Assembly: GCF_000153225.1 (NCBI RefSeq)
Contig: NZ_CH724148.1
Span: 624,640 to 688,639 of the forward strand
From: Polaribacter irgensii 23-P
GTDB taxonomy: Bacteria > Bacteroidota > Bacteroidia > Flavobacteriales > Flavobacteriaceae
DNA: 64,000 nucleotides
Direction: 5' to 3'
Positions 10,219 to 19,374 of this stretch are shown piece after piece. Numbering within the stretch: position 1 is the stretch's first letter; every line of letters begins with the position of its first letter. Made by a program: the position numbers and the translations under genes. Under the pieces are notes generated by a model. It ran no database searches and had not been told where the DNA came from. It saw only the letters and a list, made by a program, of their open reading frames with translations.

Positions 10219-10782
10219 CTAGTTAAATAATTTCACAATCGCTATTCCTTCTTTAAGACTCTTAATTGCTTTGTGCAATATATTTACAACGCTTTGGTAA
10301 TTTATATCCATTACTTCCGCTATTTCTGTCGCATTTAGACCAGTGTAATACTTTAAGTAAACGGCTTCCTTTTGTCTTTTTGGTAATTTATTTAATAATA
10401 GAGACAAGTTTTTATTTTTAAAGAGCACAGTTTCTTGATTGGTAATTACCTCTTCTGCGGTAAATTGAATGTCAATAAAATTTTCATTTGAGAAATCTGT
10501 ATGTTTCATCTTTTCATTTTTCTTCATCACTTTCAACAAAAAACGTTTGTAAGAAGTAAAAAGATAGGGAGCAATGGTCTCTAAGTCGCTCAAGTGCTCT
10601 CGATGTTCGTATACATATAAGAAAAAATCTTGCAAGGTGTCTTCTGTAACCACGGTGCTCTTTGATATTTTCAAGCCATAGCTATGGAGTGCCGGATAAA
10701 AACTTTCAAAAAGCACAGAAAAGGCTTTTAAATCGCCCTCTTTCAATGCATTCCATAAAAATTTATCTGTTAACTTTTCCAT
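10219..10782 (-). CDS. ECF RNA polymerase sigma factor, FecI-like (187 aa)
   Basis: Extracytoplasmic-function sigma factor expected to transcribe the FecR/receptor genes when released. Region 2 is in the N-terminal half (EGDLKAFSVLFESFYP). Region 4 with its helix-turn-helix is at the C-terminal end (LPKRQKEAVYLKYYTGLNATEIA). A longer frame opens at 10821, but that start falls inside a perfect TAnnTTTG promoter element (10819-10826), so translation is assigned to the ATG at 10782 (MEKLTDKF). It is divergent from moxR, with about 130 bases holding both promoters. Confidence 0.88.
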   Translation of the reverse strand: MEKLTDKFLWNALKEGDLKAFSVLFESFYPALHSYGLKISKSTVVTEDTLQDFFLYVYEHREHLSDLETIAPYLFTSYKRFLLKVMKKNEKMKHTDFSNENFIDIQFTAEEVITNQETVLFKNKNLSLLLNKLPKRQKEAVYLKYYTGLNATEIAEVMDINYQSVVNILHKAIKSLKEGIAIVKLFN

Positions 10783-10818
10783 GAATAAATAGGTTCTTAA
10801 TACCGTTATAAAAGTAAA

Positions 10819-10826
10819 CAAAAATA
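10819..10826 (-). promoter_or_regulatory. -7 element for the ECF sigma operon
   Basis: TATTTTTG on the minus strand matches the Bacteroidetes -7 consensus TAnnTTTG exactly. Transcription would begin near 10812, about 30 bases before the ATG at 10782. A -33 TTG box was not clearly found. Confidence 0.55.
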
Positions 10827-10875
10827 TCGAAGCATCTTTAACCTACTTTTAACAAGAATAAATATGTTAAAATTG

Positions 10876-10883
10876 TAGATTTG
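10876..10883 (+). promoter_or_regulatory. -7 element for the moxR/bat operon
   Basis: TAGATTTG matches TAnnTTTG exactly. It predicts a start near 10889 and a leader of about 26 bases before the moxR ATG at 10915. It is back-to-back with the sigma promoter. Confidence 0.55.
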
Positions 10884-10914
10884 TTTTTAAAAATAAAACC
10901 TAATATAAGATATC

Positions 10915-11904
10915 ATGGATGTAGATGTAAGAGCTATTAATGAGAAGATCGAGAAAGAAAGCGCCTTTATAGATATTCTTACCTTAGAAATGAACAAGGT
11001 GATTGTCGGTCAAAAACAAATGATTGAGAGCTTGTTAATTGGACTCCTCGGAAATGGTCATATTTTATTAGAAGGTGTTCCTGGCCTGGCAAAAACCTTA
11101 GCAATTAACACGCTTTCCAAGGCCGTTCAAGCGAGCTTCAGCAGAGTGCAGTTTACACCAGATTTATTGCCAGCAGATGTCGTTGGAACCATGATTTACA
11201 ATATGAAGGAAAATGACTTCATGATTAAAAAAGGTCCTATTTTTGCAAATTTTGTTTTGGCAGACGAAATAAACAGAGCACCTGCGAAAGTACAATCGGC
11301 TTTATTAGAAGCCATGCAAGAACGTCAAATCACTATTGGTGATACCACCTTTAAATTAGACGAACCTTTTTTGGTAATGGCAACTCAAAATCCCGTAGAA
11401 CAAGAAGGTACCTATCCACTGCCAGAAGCACAGGTAGACAGGTTCATGTTGAAAGTAGTTATCGATTACCCAAAATTGCAAGATGAACAGCTTATTATGC
11501 GTCAGAATTTATCTGGAGAATTTGCCACGGTAAACCCAGTAATTTCTGTTGCGCAGATTATAAAAGCGAGAGCGGTCGCGAATGAAGTATACATGGATGA
11601 AAAAATTGAAAAATACATCCTAGATATTATTTTTGCTACGCGATACCCAGAAAAATACAACCTTGCAAATCTAAAAGATTTAATTAATTTTGGAGCTTCT
11701 CCTCGTGGAAGTATCAATTTAGCAAAAGCAGCAAAATGTTACGCTTTTATCAAAAGAAGGGGATATGTAATTCCAGAAGATGTGCGGGCAGTTGTTTTTG
11801 ATGTGCTCCGACATAGAATAGGAATTACGTACGAAGCAGAGGCGGAGAACGTAACTTCTGTAGACATTATAAATGCCATCATTAACGAGATTGAGGTACC
11901 ATAG
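10915..11904 (+). CDS. MoxR family AAA+ ATPase (329 aa)
   Basis: AAA+ ATPase of the MoxR class, thought to act as a chaperone that loads or matures VWA-domain partners. Walker A is GVPGLAKT at 54-61 and Walker B is in LADEINRAP near 117. ATQNPVEQEGTYPLPEAQ and a C-terminal lid domain complete the AAA_3 pattern, and length is normal for the family. It is the first gene of the bat operon, followed at 96 bases by DUF58, the standard order in Bacteroidetes. The stop codon is TAG, which is relevant to the TAG lesions elsewhere in the window. Confidence 0.95.
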   Translation: MDVDVRAINEKIEKESAFIDILTLEMNKVIVGQKQMIESLLIGLLGNGHILLEGVPGLAKTLAINTLSKAVQASFSRVQFTPDLLPADVVGTMIYNMKENDFMIKKGPIFANFVLADEINRAPAKVQSALLEAMQERQITIGDTTFKLDEPFLVMATQNPVEQEGTYPLPEAQVDRFMLKVVIDYPKLQDEQLIMRQNLSGEFATVNPVISVAQIIKARAVANEVYMDEKIEKYILDIIFATRYPEKYNLANLKDLINFGASPRGSINLAKAAKCYAFIKRRGYVIPEDVRAVVFDVLRHRIGITYEAEAENVTSVDIINAIINEIEVP

Positions 11905-11999
11905 AATCACCAAAGTGTTTCTTAACAAGTACTAACTGCGCTTTAATACTACTGCGAAAACAGATTATATATTACCACTGAATACCGTCTACCGAGCAC

Positions 12000-12869
12000 A
12001 TGGATACCAAAGAAATACTTAAAAAAGTTCGAAAAATAGAAATTAAGACAAAACGCTTGTCTAATGATATTTTCGGTGGAGAATATCATTCTTCTTTCAA
12101 AGGCCGAGGCATGACTTTTTCAGAAGTGCGCCAATATCAGTTTGGCGATGATGTGCGCGCAATTGATTGGAATGTTACTGCCCGTTACAACGAACCATAT
12201 ATTAAAGTCTTTGAGGAAGAACGTGAACTTACCATGATGCTTTTAGTAGATGTTTCGGGCTCCGAACTTTTTGGAACCGCTACACAATTTAAAAAAGATA
12301 CAGTAACAGAGATCGCTGCAACTTTGGCCTTTTCTGCAACCCAAAACAACGACAAAGTTGGACTCATTTTGTTTTCTGACGATATTGAGCTTTTTATTCC
12401 TCCAAAAAAAGGAAAAAGTCATGTTTTAAGAATCATTAGAGAGCTTATTGAGTTTCAACCCAAAAGTAAGAAGACAGATATCGCCGCGGCATTGAAATTT
12501 TTATCCAGTGTCCTAAAAAAAAGAGCCATTGTTTTTATGCTTTCTGATTTTATGGACGATGCTTACGAAAAAACATTAAAAATTGCAGCTAAAAAACACG
12601 ATTTGACTGGAATTCGAATATTTGATACCTGTGATGAAGAGATTCCTAATTTAGGAATGGTACCCATGGTAGATTCGGAAACTGGCATGATTCAATTGGT
12701 TAACACGGCCTCTAAATCGGTAAGAACAAGTTATAAGAGCAACGCGTTAAAGCTCTCTGATTATTATACAAATATGTTTAAAAGGAGTGGTGCAGGAAGT
12801 GTTAGCGCACGTGTTGATGAAAATTATGTAAAAAAATTATTGGGCTACTTTAAACACAAAGGAAGATAG
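12000..12869 (+). CDS. DUF58 domain-containing protein (289 aa)
   Basis: VWA-like DUF58 protein, the usual partner of MoxR ATPases. The hallmark GDDVRAIDWNVTARYNEPYIK is visible around residues 50-70, followed by a degenerate VWA core (LLVDVSGSELFG). No signal peptide or membrane segment is apparent, so it is probably cytoplasmic or peripheral. The ATG at 12000 gives the usual length. It is followed after 13 bases by the short BatD-like gene. Biochemical function is not established in the family. Bat operon products are linked to aerotolerance in Bacteroides and to envelope stress in other bacteria. Confidence 0.92.
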   Translation: MDTKEILKKVRKIEIKTKRLSNDIFGGEYHSSFKGRGMTFSEVRQYQFGDDVRAIDWNVTARYNEPYIKVFEEERELTMMLLVDVSGSELFGTATQFKKDTVTEIAATLAFSATQNNDKVGLILFSDDIELFIPPKKGKSHVLRIIRELIEFQPKSKKTDIAAALKFLSSVLKKRAIVFMLSDFMDDAYEKTLKIAAKKHDLTGIRIFDTCDEEIPNLGMVPMVDSETGMIQLVNTASKSVRTSYKSNALKLSDYYTNMFKRSGAGSVSARVDENYVKKLLGYFKHKGR

Positions 12870-12882
12870 TTCCTTTTTAAAA

Positions 12883-13806
12883 ATGAAAAAACAACTCCGC
12901 TACATCTTTCTTTTTATTTCAGTCATTGGATTCGCTCAAAAACCAATGGTAAGAGCAGAAATAGACACCACCAATATCAGAATTGGAGAACAATTTCAAT
13001 TAAAAATTTCTGTTGCAGAGATCGAGAATGTTATCATCCCAAAAATAAGCTTAATAGGACTCGAAATTATCGATTCCACCCGCACAGACACACTGAAAAA
13101 CAGTTTGATTCGACGCTACATTTTAACAGGTTTCGACAGCGGTGCCTTTTACATTCCACAACAGCAAATTTTTGTAAAAAACCAAGCTTTTCTAACAGAT
13201 TCTCTTCTGATAAACGTTGCTACCATTAGAATAGACACAACGAAAGTGAAAAAATTTCCCATTAAAACAATTCAGAAAGAGCCGTATACATTTGATGATT
13301 TTAGCCTTTATCTGTATCTCCTTTTGGCTATTTTAGCAATCGTGGGTTTTTGGATATATTGGTTTGTCATCCGAAAAAGAGAATCAGAAATAGAAATTTC
13401 AACATACAAAGCATTACCCCCTTATGAAGAAGCGCTTCTAAAACTAACAGCTTTGGATGAAAAGCTGTTGTGGCAAAATAATAAAACAAAAGAGTACTAT
13501 TCTGAACTTACAGAAATTGTTCGTGGGTATATCGAACGTGAATTAAAAGTTCCCGCCCTAGAAAAAACTACTGATGAAGTCTTAGAAATGATCAATATCT
13601 TTAAAAAATCAGACACGGTTGATACTTCAAAAGAAACCATCGAACTCTTAAAAGACTTATTCCGAGAAGCCGATTTAGTGAAGTTTGCAAAATCCAAACC
13701 TTTGGCCATAGAAATTGAAGACGATCGGCGAGATGCAGAATATATCATAGGCAACTTAAAGCCAAAAACAATAATCAAAGAAGAAGAAGAAGATGAACTG
13801 GAGTAA
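12883..13806 (+). CDS. BatD-like exported protein with one membrane segment (307 aa)
   Basis: Membrane-anchored Bat operon protein. It has an N-terminal signal peptide (MKKQLRYIFLFISVIGFAQ), a periplasmic beta-domain to about residue 135 resembling the BatD N-terminus, one membrane segment at about 142-163, and a cytoplasmic alpha-helical tail ending in an acidic run. Its C-terminal half (EEALLKLTALDEKLLWQ; YYSELTEIVRGYIERE) resembles DUF4381. It overlaps batA by 14 bases, implying translational coupling. Homologues sit at this position in flavobacterial bat operons, usually without a gene name. Function is inferred from context only. Confidence 0.8.
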   Translation: MKKQLRYIFLFISVIGFAQKPMVRAEIDTTNIRIGEQFQLKISVAEIENVIIPKISLIGLEIIDSTRTDTLKNSLIRRYILTGFDSGAFYIPQQQIFVKNQAFLTDSLLINVATIRIDTTKVKKFPIKTIQKEPYTFDDFSLYLYLLLAILAIVGFWIYWFVIRKRESEIEISTYKALPPYEEALLKLTALDEKLLWQNNKTKEYYSELTEIVRGYIERELKVPALEKTTDEVLEMINIFKKSDTVDTSKETIELLKDLFREADLVKFAKSKPLAIEIEDDRRDAEYIIGNLKPKTIIKEEEEDELE

Positions 13807-14797
13807 TTTTGAATTTTACAACCCTGAGTTTCTCTGGCTGCTGCTTGTGCTTCCACTCGTTGCAGCGTGGCAGTTTTTTATGCGAAAAAAAGATACCGCT
13901 CTTCTCACAATACCCAGCATCAAAGGATTTAAAACAACGTCCTTTGTGTCGAAATTAAAACCAGTATTGTACCTTTTGCGCCTTCTTGCGTTGGCAGCAA
14001 TTATAATCGCTCTGGCACGCCCGAGAAATGTTGCGGTAAGCAAGAAAACAAAGACAAATAGCGGTATAGATATTATCATGGCAATTGATGTTTCTGCGAG
14101 TATGTTGGCAAGAGACTTAAAACCAAACAGACTGGAGGCCCTTAAAAAAGTAGCCATAGACTTTGTAGACCGAAGACCCAATGACCGCATTGGTATTGTA
14201 GTATATGCAGGGGAAAGCTTTACGCAAACACCAATTACCAGTGATAAAAACATTGTAAAAAGAACGATTTCTGAACTTCAATGGGGTCAGTTAGATGGTG
14301 GAACAGCTATCGGCATGGGCTTAGGCTCTGGAGTGAACAGACTAAAAGAAAGTACCGCAAAGAGTAAAGTTATTATTTTACTAACTGATGGTGTAAATAA
14401 CGCAGGAAATATTGATCCAAGAACTGCAACAGAGCTTGCAAGGGAACTAGAAATAAAAGTGTACACCATTGGAATTGGAACAAACGGAATGGCAGATTTC
14501 CCATGGAGTAAAGACCCGAGAACGGGAAAATTAAATTTTAGGAAGCAACAAGTAGAAATAGACGAAAAACTTTTACAGGAAATCGCTACAGCCACGGACG
14601 GAAAATATTTTAGAGCGACAGACAACCAATCTTTAAAAGAAATTTATGATGAAATTGATGCGCTTGAAAAAACAAAAATAGAAGAATTCAAATACTATAA
14701 CTATCAAGAAAAATTTAGAGTTTTCATCTTTTTAAGCATTGGACTCTTACTGTTAGAGTTTGTTTTAAAAAACACGCTGTTTAAGAGCTTTCTCTAA
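13793..14797 (+). CDS. batA: BatA-like VWA domain membrane protein (334 aa)
   Basis: Aerotolerance-operon VWA protein. Two membrane segments near the N-terminus (about 12-30 and 55-76) precede a VWA domain whose metal-binding MIDAS is DVSAS (residues 99-103), with the later T and D positions in LDGGTAIG and LLTDGVNNAG. A further membrane helix lies near the C-terminus (VFIFLSIGLLLLEFV). The start overlaps the end of the upstream gene. VWA domains with intact MIDAS bind Mg2+ and protein partners, here presumably BatB and the MoxR/BatCDE products. Confidence 0.93.
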   Translation: MNWSNFEFYNPEFLWLLLVLPLVAAWQFFMRKKDTALLTIPSIKGFKTTSFVSKLKPVLYLLRLLALAAIIIALARPRNVAVSKKTKTNSGIDIIMAIDVSASMLARDLKPNRLEALKKVAIDFVDRRPNDRIGIVVYAGESFTQTPITSDKNIVKRTISELQWGQLDGGTAIGMGLGSGVNRLKESTAKSKVIILLTDGVNNAGNIDPRTATELARELEIKVYTIGIGTNGMADFPWSKDPRTGKLNFRKQQVEIDEKLLQEIATATDGKYFRATDNQSLKEIYDEIDALEKTKIEEFKYYNYQEKFRVFIFLSIGLLLLEFVLKNTLFKSFL

Positions 14798-14913
14798 AAT
14801 TTCATGGAAGCCCCTGTTGGTATTAGATAGACTACTTGAACTGTACACTGTTACTAAAAATAAAACATAAAAAGGTACCACAAAACGCAAATAACCGCAT
14901 AGCCATTTAAAAA

Positions 14914-15960
14914 ATGTACAAAATAGAAGAACCCATTTATTTTTACCTTCTGCTCATCGTGCCAAGCATGCTTGTTCTTTTCTTGTTTGTTTTATGGTGG
15001 AAAAAAAGGACACAGCAAAAGTTTTCTACTCCCAAACTATTAAAGATATTAGCACCCAATGCTTCTGGATTTAAAGCGGCTCTAAAAGTTACAATACTCC
15101 TTTTGGGAATGACTTTTCTCATCATTTCTTTAACCAACCCAAAAATGGGTAGCAAGCTAAAAACAATAAAAAGAGAAGGTGTCGATATTGTGTTTGCCTT
15201 GGACATTTCTAAAAGCATGTTGGCCGAGGACATTGCTCCAAACCGTCTAGAAAAATCAAAACAAATTATCTCTAAAATTATTGATCGTTTAGGTTCAGAT
15301 CGTGTTGGTATAATTGTCTATGCCGGTAATTCGTATCCTTTATTGCCCATAACCACAGATCACGCCGCAGCGAATATGTTTTTGCAAAATGCCAACCCAG
15401 ATATGGTTTCAAGTCAAGGAACCGCAATTAATGAAGCACTCGAACTGGCAAAAACCTATTATAACAACGATGAACAAACCAACCGCTTTCTAATCATTCT
15501 TTCAGACGGTGAAGACCACCAGGAGGAAACAAAACAGGTGGCACAAAATTTAGCTAATAACGGAGTTAAAATATATACGATTGGAGTTGGGACAGCACGA
15601 GGTGGTCCTATTCCCATCCGCGTAAATGGCGCAATGATTGGTTACAAGAAAGACAATAAAGGTGAAACTGTTATTAGCAAACGTGTTTCTGAAGTTTTGC
15701 AAGGAATTGCCGATACCTCTGACGGAACCTATATTGACGGGAATGTTACAGAAAACCCCGTAGACCAGCTTGCTGAAATTATTGCGAATGCTGAAAAAAG
15801 TGAATTTGAAACCAAACAATTTTCTGATTACAAAGACCAATTTCAATGGTTTTTAGCCATCGGATTGTTCTTTCTAATTTTAGACACCTTCCTGTTTGAT
15901 AAAAAAACAAGGTGGTTGAGAAAAGTCGATTTATTTAACGAAGAAAAAAAGAAGTCCTAA
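14914..15960 (+). CDS. batB: BatB-like VWA domain membrane protein (348 aa)
   Basis: Paralogue of BatA. Membrane segments at about 9-27 and 56-74 precede a VWA domain with MIDAS DISKS (97-101) and ILSDGEDH, and a membrane helix sits near the C-terminus (WFLAIGLFFLILDTF). The gap from batA is 116 bases, the largest inside the operon. batC starts one base after the stop. An intact MIDAS in both BatA and BatB suggests both are functional metal-dependent interaction modules. Confidence 0.93.
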   Translation: MYKIEEPIYFYLLLIVPSMLVLFLFVLWWKKRTQQKFSTPKLLKILAPNASGFKAALKVTILLLGMTFLIISLTNPKMGSKLKTIKREGVDIVFALDISKSMLAEDIAPNRLEKSKQIISKIIDRLGSDRVGIIVYAGNSYPLLPITTDHAAANMFLQNANPDMVSSQGTAINEALELAKTYYNNDEQTNRFLIILSDGEDHQEETKQVAQNLANNGVKIYTIGVGTARGGPIPIRVNGAMIGYKKDNKGETVISKRVSEVLQGIADTSDGTYIDGNVTENPVDQLAEIIANAEKSEFETKQFSDYKDQFQWFLAIGLFFLILDTFLFDKKTRWLRKVDLFNEEKKKS

Positions 15961-15961
15961 A

Positions 15962-16762
15962 ATGAAAAAAGTAAAATATCTTCTACTCCTTATTTTAAGC
16001 CTCTCTGCAACACAAAAAATTGCGGCTCAAAAAGATACCATTGCACAACAAAGGCAGGCAAGAAAAATGCTGCGTCAAGGCAATGAATTGTATGAAAATG
16101 AAAAATTTACAGATGCCTCTGTGGCTTATCAAAAAGCATTGGGGGAAAATTCTAATTATGACAAAGCAAACTATAATTTAGGAAATGCCTTGTATCAAAA
16201 TAAAAATTTTAAAGAAGCCATTCCACAGTACGAGCTGACCACAAAAACAGCCACAAATCCAGCGACAAAAGCAGCCGCATTTCACAATATAGGAAATGCA
16301 ATGATGGAATCTAAAAATTACCAAGGTGCTGTAGATGCTTTTAAAAATGGGCTAAGAAGTAATCCCAATGATGACGAAACCCGCTACAATCTCGCCGTTG
16401 CTCAAAAACTATTAGACAAGGAGAAAAAGGAAAATAAAGACGACAAAAAAAAAGATAAAAATGATGACAAAAATGATGACAAGAAAGATAAAAACAAGGA
16501 TCCTAAAGATGATCCTAACGGAGACAAAGACAAGGACCAAAAAAATGATAAAAACAAAGATAAAGAACAAGATAAAAAGCAAAATTCAGACAAAAATAAA
16601 GAACAAGATAAAAAGCAGCCTAAGCCAAAAGAAGGAAAAATGTCTCCGCAACAAGTAAAGCAATTGTTAGAAAGCTTAAATAACGAGGAAAAGAAAACCC
16701 AGAAGAAAATGAATGCTAAAAAAGCAAAAGGGAAGAAAATAAAACAAGAGAAAGATTGGTAG
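15962..16762 (+). CDS. batC: BatC-like TPR protein with Lys/Asp-rich tail (266 aa)
   Basis: Exported TPR protein of the Bat complex. It has a signal peptide (cleavage near IAAQ) and three or so TPR units at about 35-155 (NYDKANYNLGNALYQ; AAFHNIGNAM; DDETRYNLAVAQ). These are followed by about 75 residues of almost pure K, D, N and E (roughly 158-230), encoded by imprecise AAAGATAAAAA-type repeats, and a basic end. The charged tail is typical of BatC homologues and is probably disordered. The stop is TAG, 23 bases before batD. Confidence 0.9.
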   Translation: MKKVKYLLLLILSLSATQKIAAQKDTIAQQRQARKMLRQGNELYENEKFTDASVAYQKALGENSNYDKANYNLGNALYQNKNFKEAIPQYELTTKTATNPATKAAAFHNIGNAMMESKNYQGAVDAFKNGLRSNPNDDETRYNLAVAQKLLDKEKKENKDDKKKDKNDDKNDDKKDKNKDPKDDPNGDKDKDQKNDKNKDKEQDKKQNSDKNKEQDKKQPKPKEGKMSPQQVKQLLESLNNEEKKTQKKMNAKKAKGKKIKQEKDW

Positions 16763-16785
16763 ATTTACCCTTTTAGACAAATTTA

Positions 16786-18546
16786 ATGAAGTTGAAATTA
16801 TACATATCTCTATTTATTTGTATTCTGAGCGCCGCGATCGTTGCACAAGAAGCGACCTTAAAAATTAGCGTTAGTAAGAACAAATTAGGCATAAACCAGC
16901 GTTTGCGTGTAGAGTTTTCTATTGATAAACAAGGAGGTGAAAACTTTACACCTCCAAGTTTTACTAATTTTAAAGTTGTAGGCGGACCGAGTCAATCTGT
17001 AAGCCAATCTTGGATTAACGGCAACGTTAGCTTCCAACAGTCTTATACTTACATCATTGAACCTACAATAAAAGGAGAAATTACTATTGGAAGCGCCACC
17101 GTAAAAATAGGTGGAAAGCTGATAAAATCAGACCCCGCTAAAATTATTGTGCTGGATGCCGTCGAAATACCTAAAGACCCAAACGATCCGAATTATATTG
17201 CCCAACAAAACATTCATCTGGTCGCAGAAATCTCTCAAATTAGACCTTATGTTGGCGAAGGAATTTATGTAGAATACAGGTTGTATGTAAGCGAAAACGT
17301 GAGTGTATATGATACTTCTGTCACAGAAGCCCCAACCTATGTTGGCTTTTGGAATCAAGATATTAAAATAAGTGATTTCCCTGTTAAAATGGGAAAATAT
17401 AACGGTGAGGATTATAGGTATATCGTACTTCAAAAAGCCTTATTAATTCCAACAAAAACGGGAAAACTTTCTATCGATCCTATGAAAATGGATATTGTTA
17501 TTGGTGTTCCTTCCGGCAGATCTGATTTTTTTGGAAATGCAATTACTAGAAATGTAAGAAGAGAGTTTGCCTCGGCTAAAAAAATAATTAATCCAAAAGA
17601 GCTTCCAATAGCTGGGAAGCCGGAGAATTTCGCGGGTGCTGTTGGCGCATTTGATTTTACCGTTTCCTTAAGTAAAGATATTTTAAAAGCAAACGAGACA
17701 AGTCTGGTAGAAATAGCTGTTTCTGGGAAAGGAAATTTAAAACTTTTTGAACTGCCTGCAATCGCAACTCCTGCAGAATTAGAAATGTATCAACCAGAAA
17801 GAAAAGAACGTGTTCGCATTAGTTCAACTGGGATTTCTGGTGCTGTAACAGATACGTACACCGTAGTGCCATTGTTCAAGGGAAAATACAAAATACCAAG
17901 CGTATCCTTCTCTTATTTTAATCCAAAAGAGGAACAATACAAAACGATTGCTACTGACGATTTTTATGTAGATGTGCAAGAAGGCAAAGAGCTAGTTCGC
18001 GCAGATACAACTTCTTCCAAAAAACAAACGGTACTCTCCGCAGATAGAAACTTTAGATATATCGCAACAAAAACTCATTTTGTAACTGTTGATAAAACAG
18101 ACTTTTTTAAGTCCACCCTCTTTTATATTTTACTGTTATTGCCAATGCTTGCAATTCCTATGGGCATCTATATTGGAAGAAAAAATGAAGAGCGCAACAA
18201 TGATCTGGTTGGAAATAAACTCAGAAAAGCACAGAAATTAGCAAAAAAATATCTTTCTGAAGCCCAAAAGCAATTGGGTAAAAAAGAAGCTTTCTATGAA
18301 GCCTTAGAACGCGCTTTACACAATTATTTAAAAGCGAAACTAGGCCTGGAAACGGCAGATATTAGCAAGGAAAAAATTGCCGAAATCTTAGAAAATAAAA
18401 AGGTCGAGAAAAACACGATACTCCAATTTACCGAAGTCTTACAAAGTTCTGATTTCGCAAGGTATACACCCTATACGGCAAACCAAATGAAAGAAGAGTT
18501 TGAGCGTGCAAAAAATGTAATTATTCAATTAGATAAACAATTGTAA
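16786..18546 (+). CDS. batD: BatD family protein (586 aa)
   Basis: Large BatD protein. After a signal peptide (to about 20, IVAQ) there are several beta-sandwich domains in the periplasm (VSKNKLGINQRLRVEFSIDK; SWINGNVSFQQSYTYIIEP), one membrane segment at about 444-464, and a cytoplasmic helical tail (KLRKAQKLAKKYLSEAQKQ). This is the full-length BatD, distinct from the short BatD-like gene earlier in the operon. batE starts one base after its stop. Probably a scaffold linking periplasmic and cytoplasmic Bat components, inferred from topology and operon position. Confidence 0.92.
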   Translation: MKLKLYISLFICILSAAIVAQEATLKISVSKNKLGINQRLRVEFSIDKQGGENFTPPSFTNFKVVGGPSQSVSQSWINGNVSFQQSYTYIIEPTIKGEITIGSATVKIGGKLIKSDPAKIIVLDAVEIPKDPNDPNYIAQQNIHLVAEISQIRPYVGEGIYVEYRLYVSENVSVYDTSVTEAPTYVGFWNQDIKISDFPVKMGKYNGEDYRYIVLQKALLIPTKTGKLSIDPMKMDIVIGVPSGRSDFFGNAITRNVRREFASAKKIINPKELPIAGKPENFAGAVGAFDFTVSLSKDILKANETSLVEIAVSGKGNLKLFELPAIATPAELEMYQPERKERVRISSTGISGAVTDTYTVVPLFKGKYKIPSVSFSYFNPKEEQYKTIATDDFYVDVQEGKELVRADTTSSKKQTVLSADRNFRYIATKTHFVTVDKTDFFKSTLFYILLLLPMLAIPMGIYIGRKNEERNNDLVGNKLRKAQKLAKKYLSEAQKQLGKKEAFYEALERALHNYLKAKLGLETADISKEKIAEILENKKVEKNTILQFTEVLQSSDFARYTPYTANQMKEEFERAKNVIIQLDKQL

Positions 18547-18547
18547 T

Positions 18548-19306
18548 ATGAAAAATATTTTATTTTTAGTAGTGCTGATGGCAAATAGTATCGCTGCTCA
18601 AAATAGCGACAGTTTGTTTGTCTCAGCGAACAATTTTTACAAAATAGGTTCCTTTGAAAAAGCGATTGAAGACTATAAAAAAATAGAAGCTCAAAATACT
18701 GTATCTACAGAGTTGTATTTAAATTTAGGAAATACTCATTACAAGTTAAATCAGGTGGGTCCCGCTATCTACTATTATGAAAAAGCATTAAAACTAGACC
18801 CTGCAAATAACGACGCAGCAAATAATTTAGTGTTTGCAAAACGTTTGGCCTTAGACAACATCGCTACAGTGCCTAAAACTATTTTTCAACGATTTCATGA
18901 AAACTACCTGCAACAATTGACTTACAATGCGTGGGCTGGTTTAGCAGTTCTCTTTTCTTTTCTGACAGCGTTGCTATTCTTACTCTTTTATTTTGCGTAC
19001 ACCCCTCGTAAAAAGAGAATATACTTTACGGCAGGTGGACTCAGTTGCATCCTTTTTATTTTTATACTTTTTATCACCAATAATCAATACACTCGATTTC
19101 AAAATAATAAAGAAGCAATTGTATTTGCTGAAAAAACTGCTATCCGAGATGCGCCAACATTAAACGCTGAAGCTATTTTCACCTTACATGAGGGCACAAA
19201 AGTGGTCGTTTTAGATGCGGTAGATAATTGGAAAAAGATACAACTAGCAGATGGAAAACAAGGATGGATCATTGCGGATGAAATTAAATTGTTAAATAGT
19301 TTTTAA
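18548..19306 (+). CDS. batE: BatE-like TPR and SH3 domain protein (252 aa)
   Basis: Last Bat protein. It has a signal peptide (to about 17, IAAQ) and TPR units at about 20-100 (SFEKAIEDYKKIEAQ; AIYYYEKALKLDPANND). Two membrane segments follow (about 132-152 and 162-178), then a C-terminal bacterial SH3-like domain (TAIRDAPTLNAEAIF to GKQGWIIADEI). This is the usual BatE layout in Bacteroidetes. An 8-base-pair inverted repeat (19291-19298 / 19311-19318) overlaps the stop but lacks a T-run, so it is only a weak terminator candidate. Confidence 0.9.
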   Translation: MKNILFLVVLMANSIAAQNSDSLFVSANNFYKIGSFEKAIEDYKKIEAQNTVSTELYLNLGNTHYKLNQVGPAIYYYEKALKLDPANNDAANNLVFAKRLALDNIATVPKTIFQRFHENYLQQLTYNAWAGLAVLFSFLTALLFLLFYFAYTPRKKRIYFTAGGLSCILFIFILFITNNQYTRFQNNKEAIVFAEKTAIRDAPTLNAEAIFTLHEGTKVVVLDAVDNWKKIQLADGKQGWIIADEIKLLNSF

Positions 19307-19339
19307 TTTTTATTTAACAAAAAATCCAGAAACATTCCT

Positions 19340-19347
19340 TATTTTTG
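19340..19347 (+). promoter_or_regulatory. -7 element upstream of small membrane protein
   Basis: TATTTTTG is an exact TAnnTTTG match. It overlaps the TTG at 19345 that would open the longest reading frame, so that TTG cannot be the start if this promoter is used. The TTG at 19375 is preferred. Confidence 0.45.
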
Positions 19348-19374
19348 TGTTTCTACAAAATAGAACAAAAAAAA

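Noticed and set aside
10783..10821. Longer N-terminus of the sigma factor
   Set aside because: The upstream ATG overlaps an exact TAnnTTTG promoter element, and the extra residues do not fit region 2 of ECF factors.
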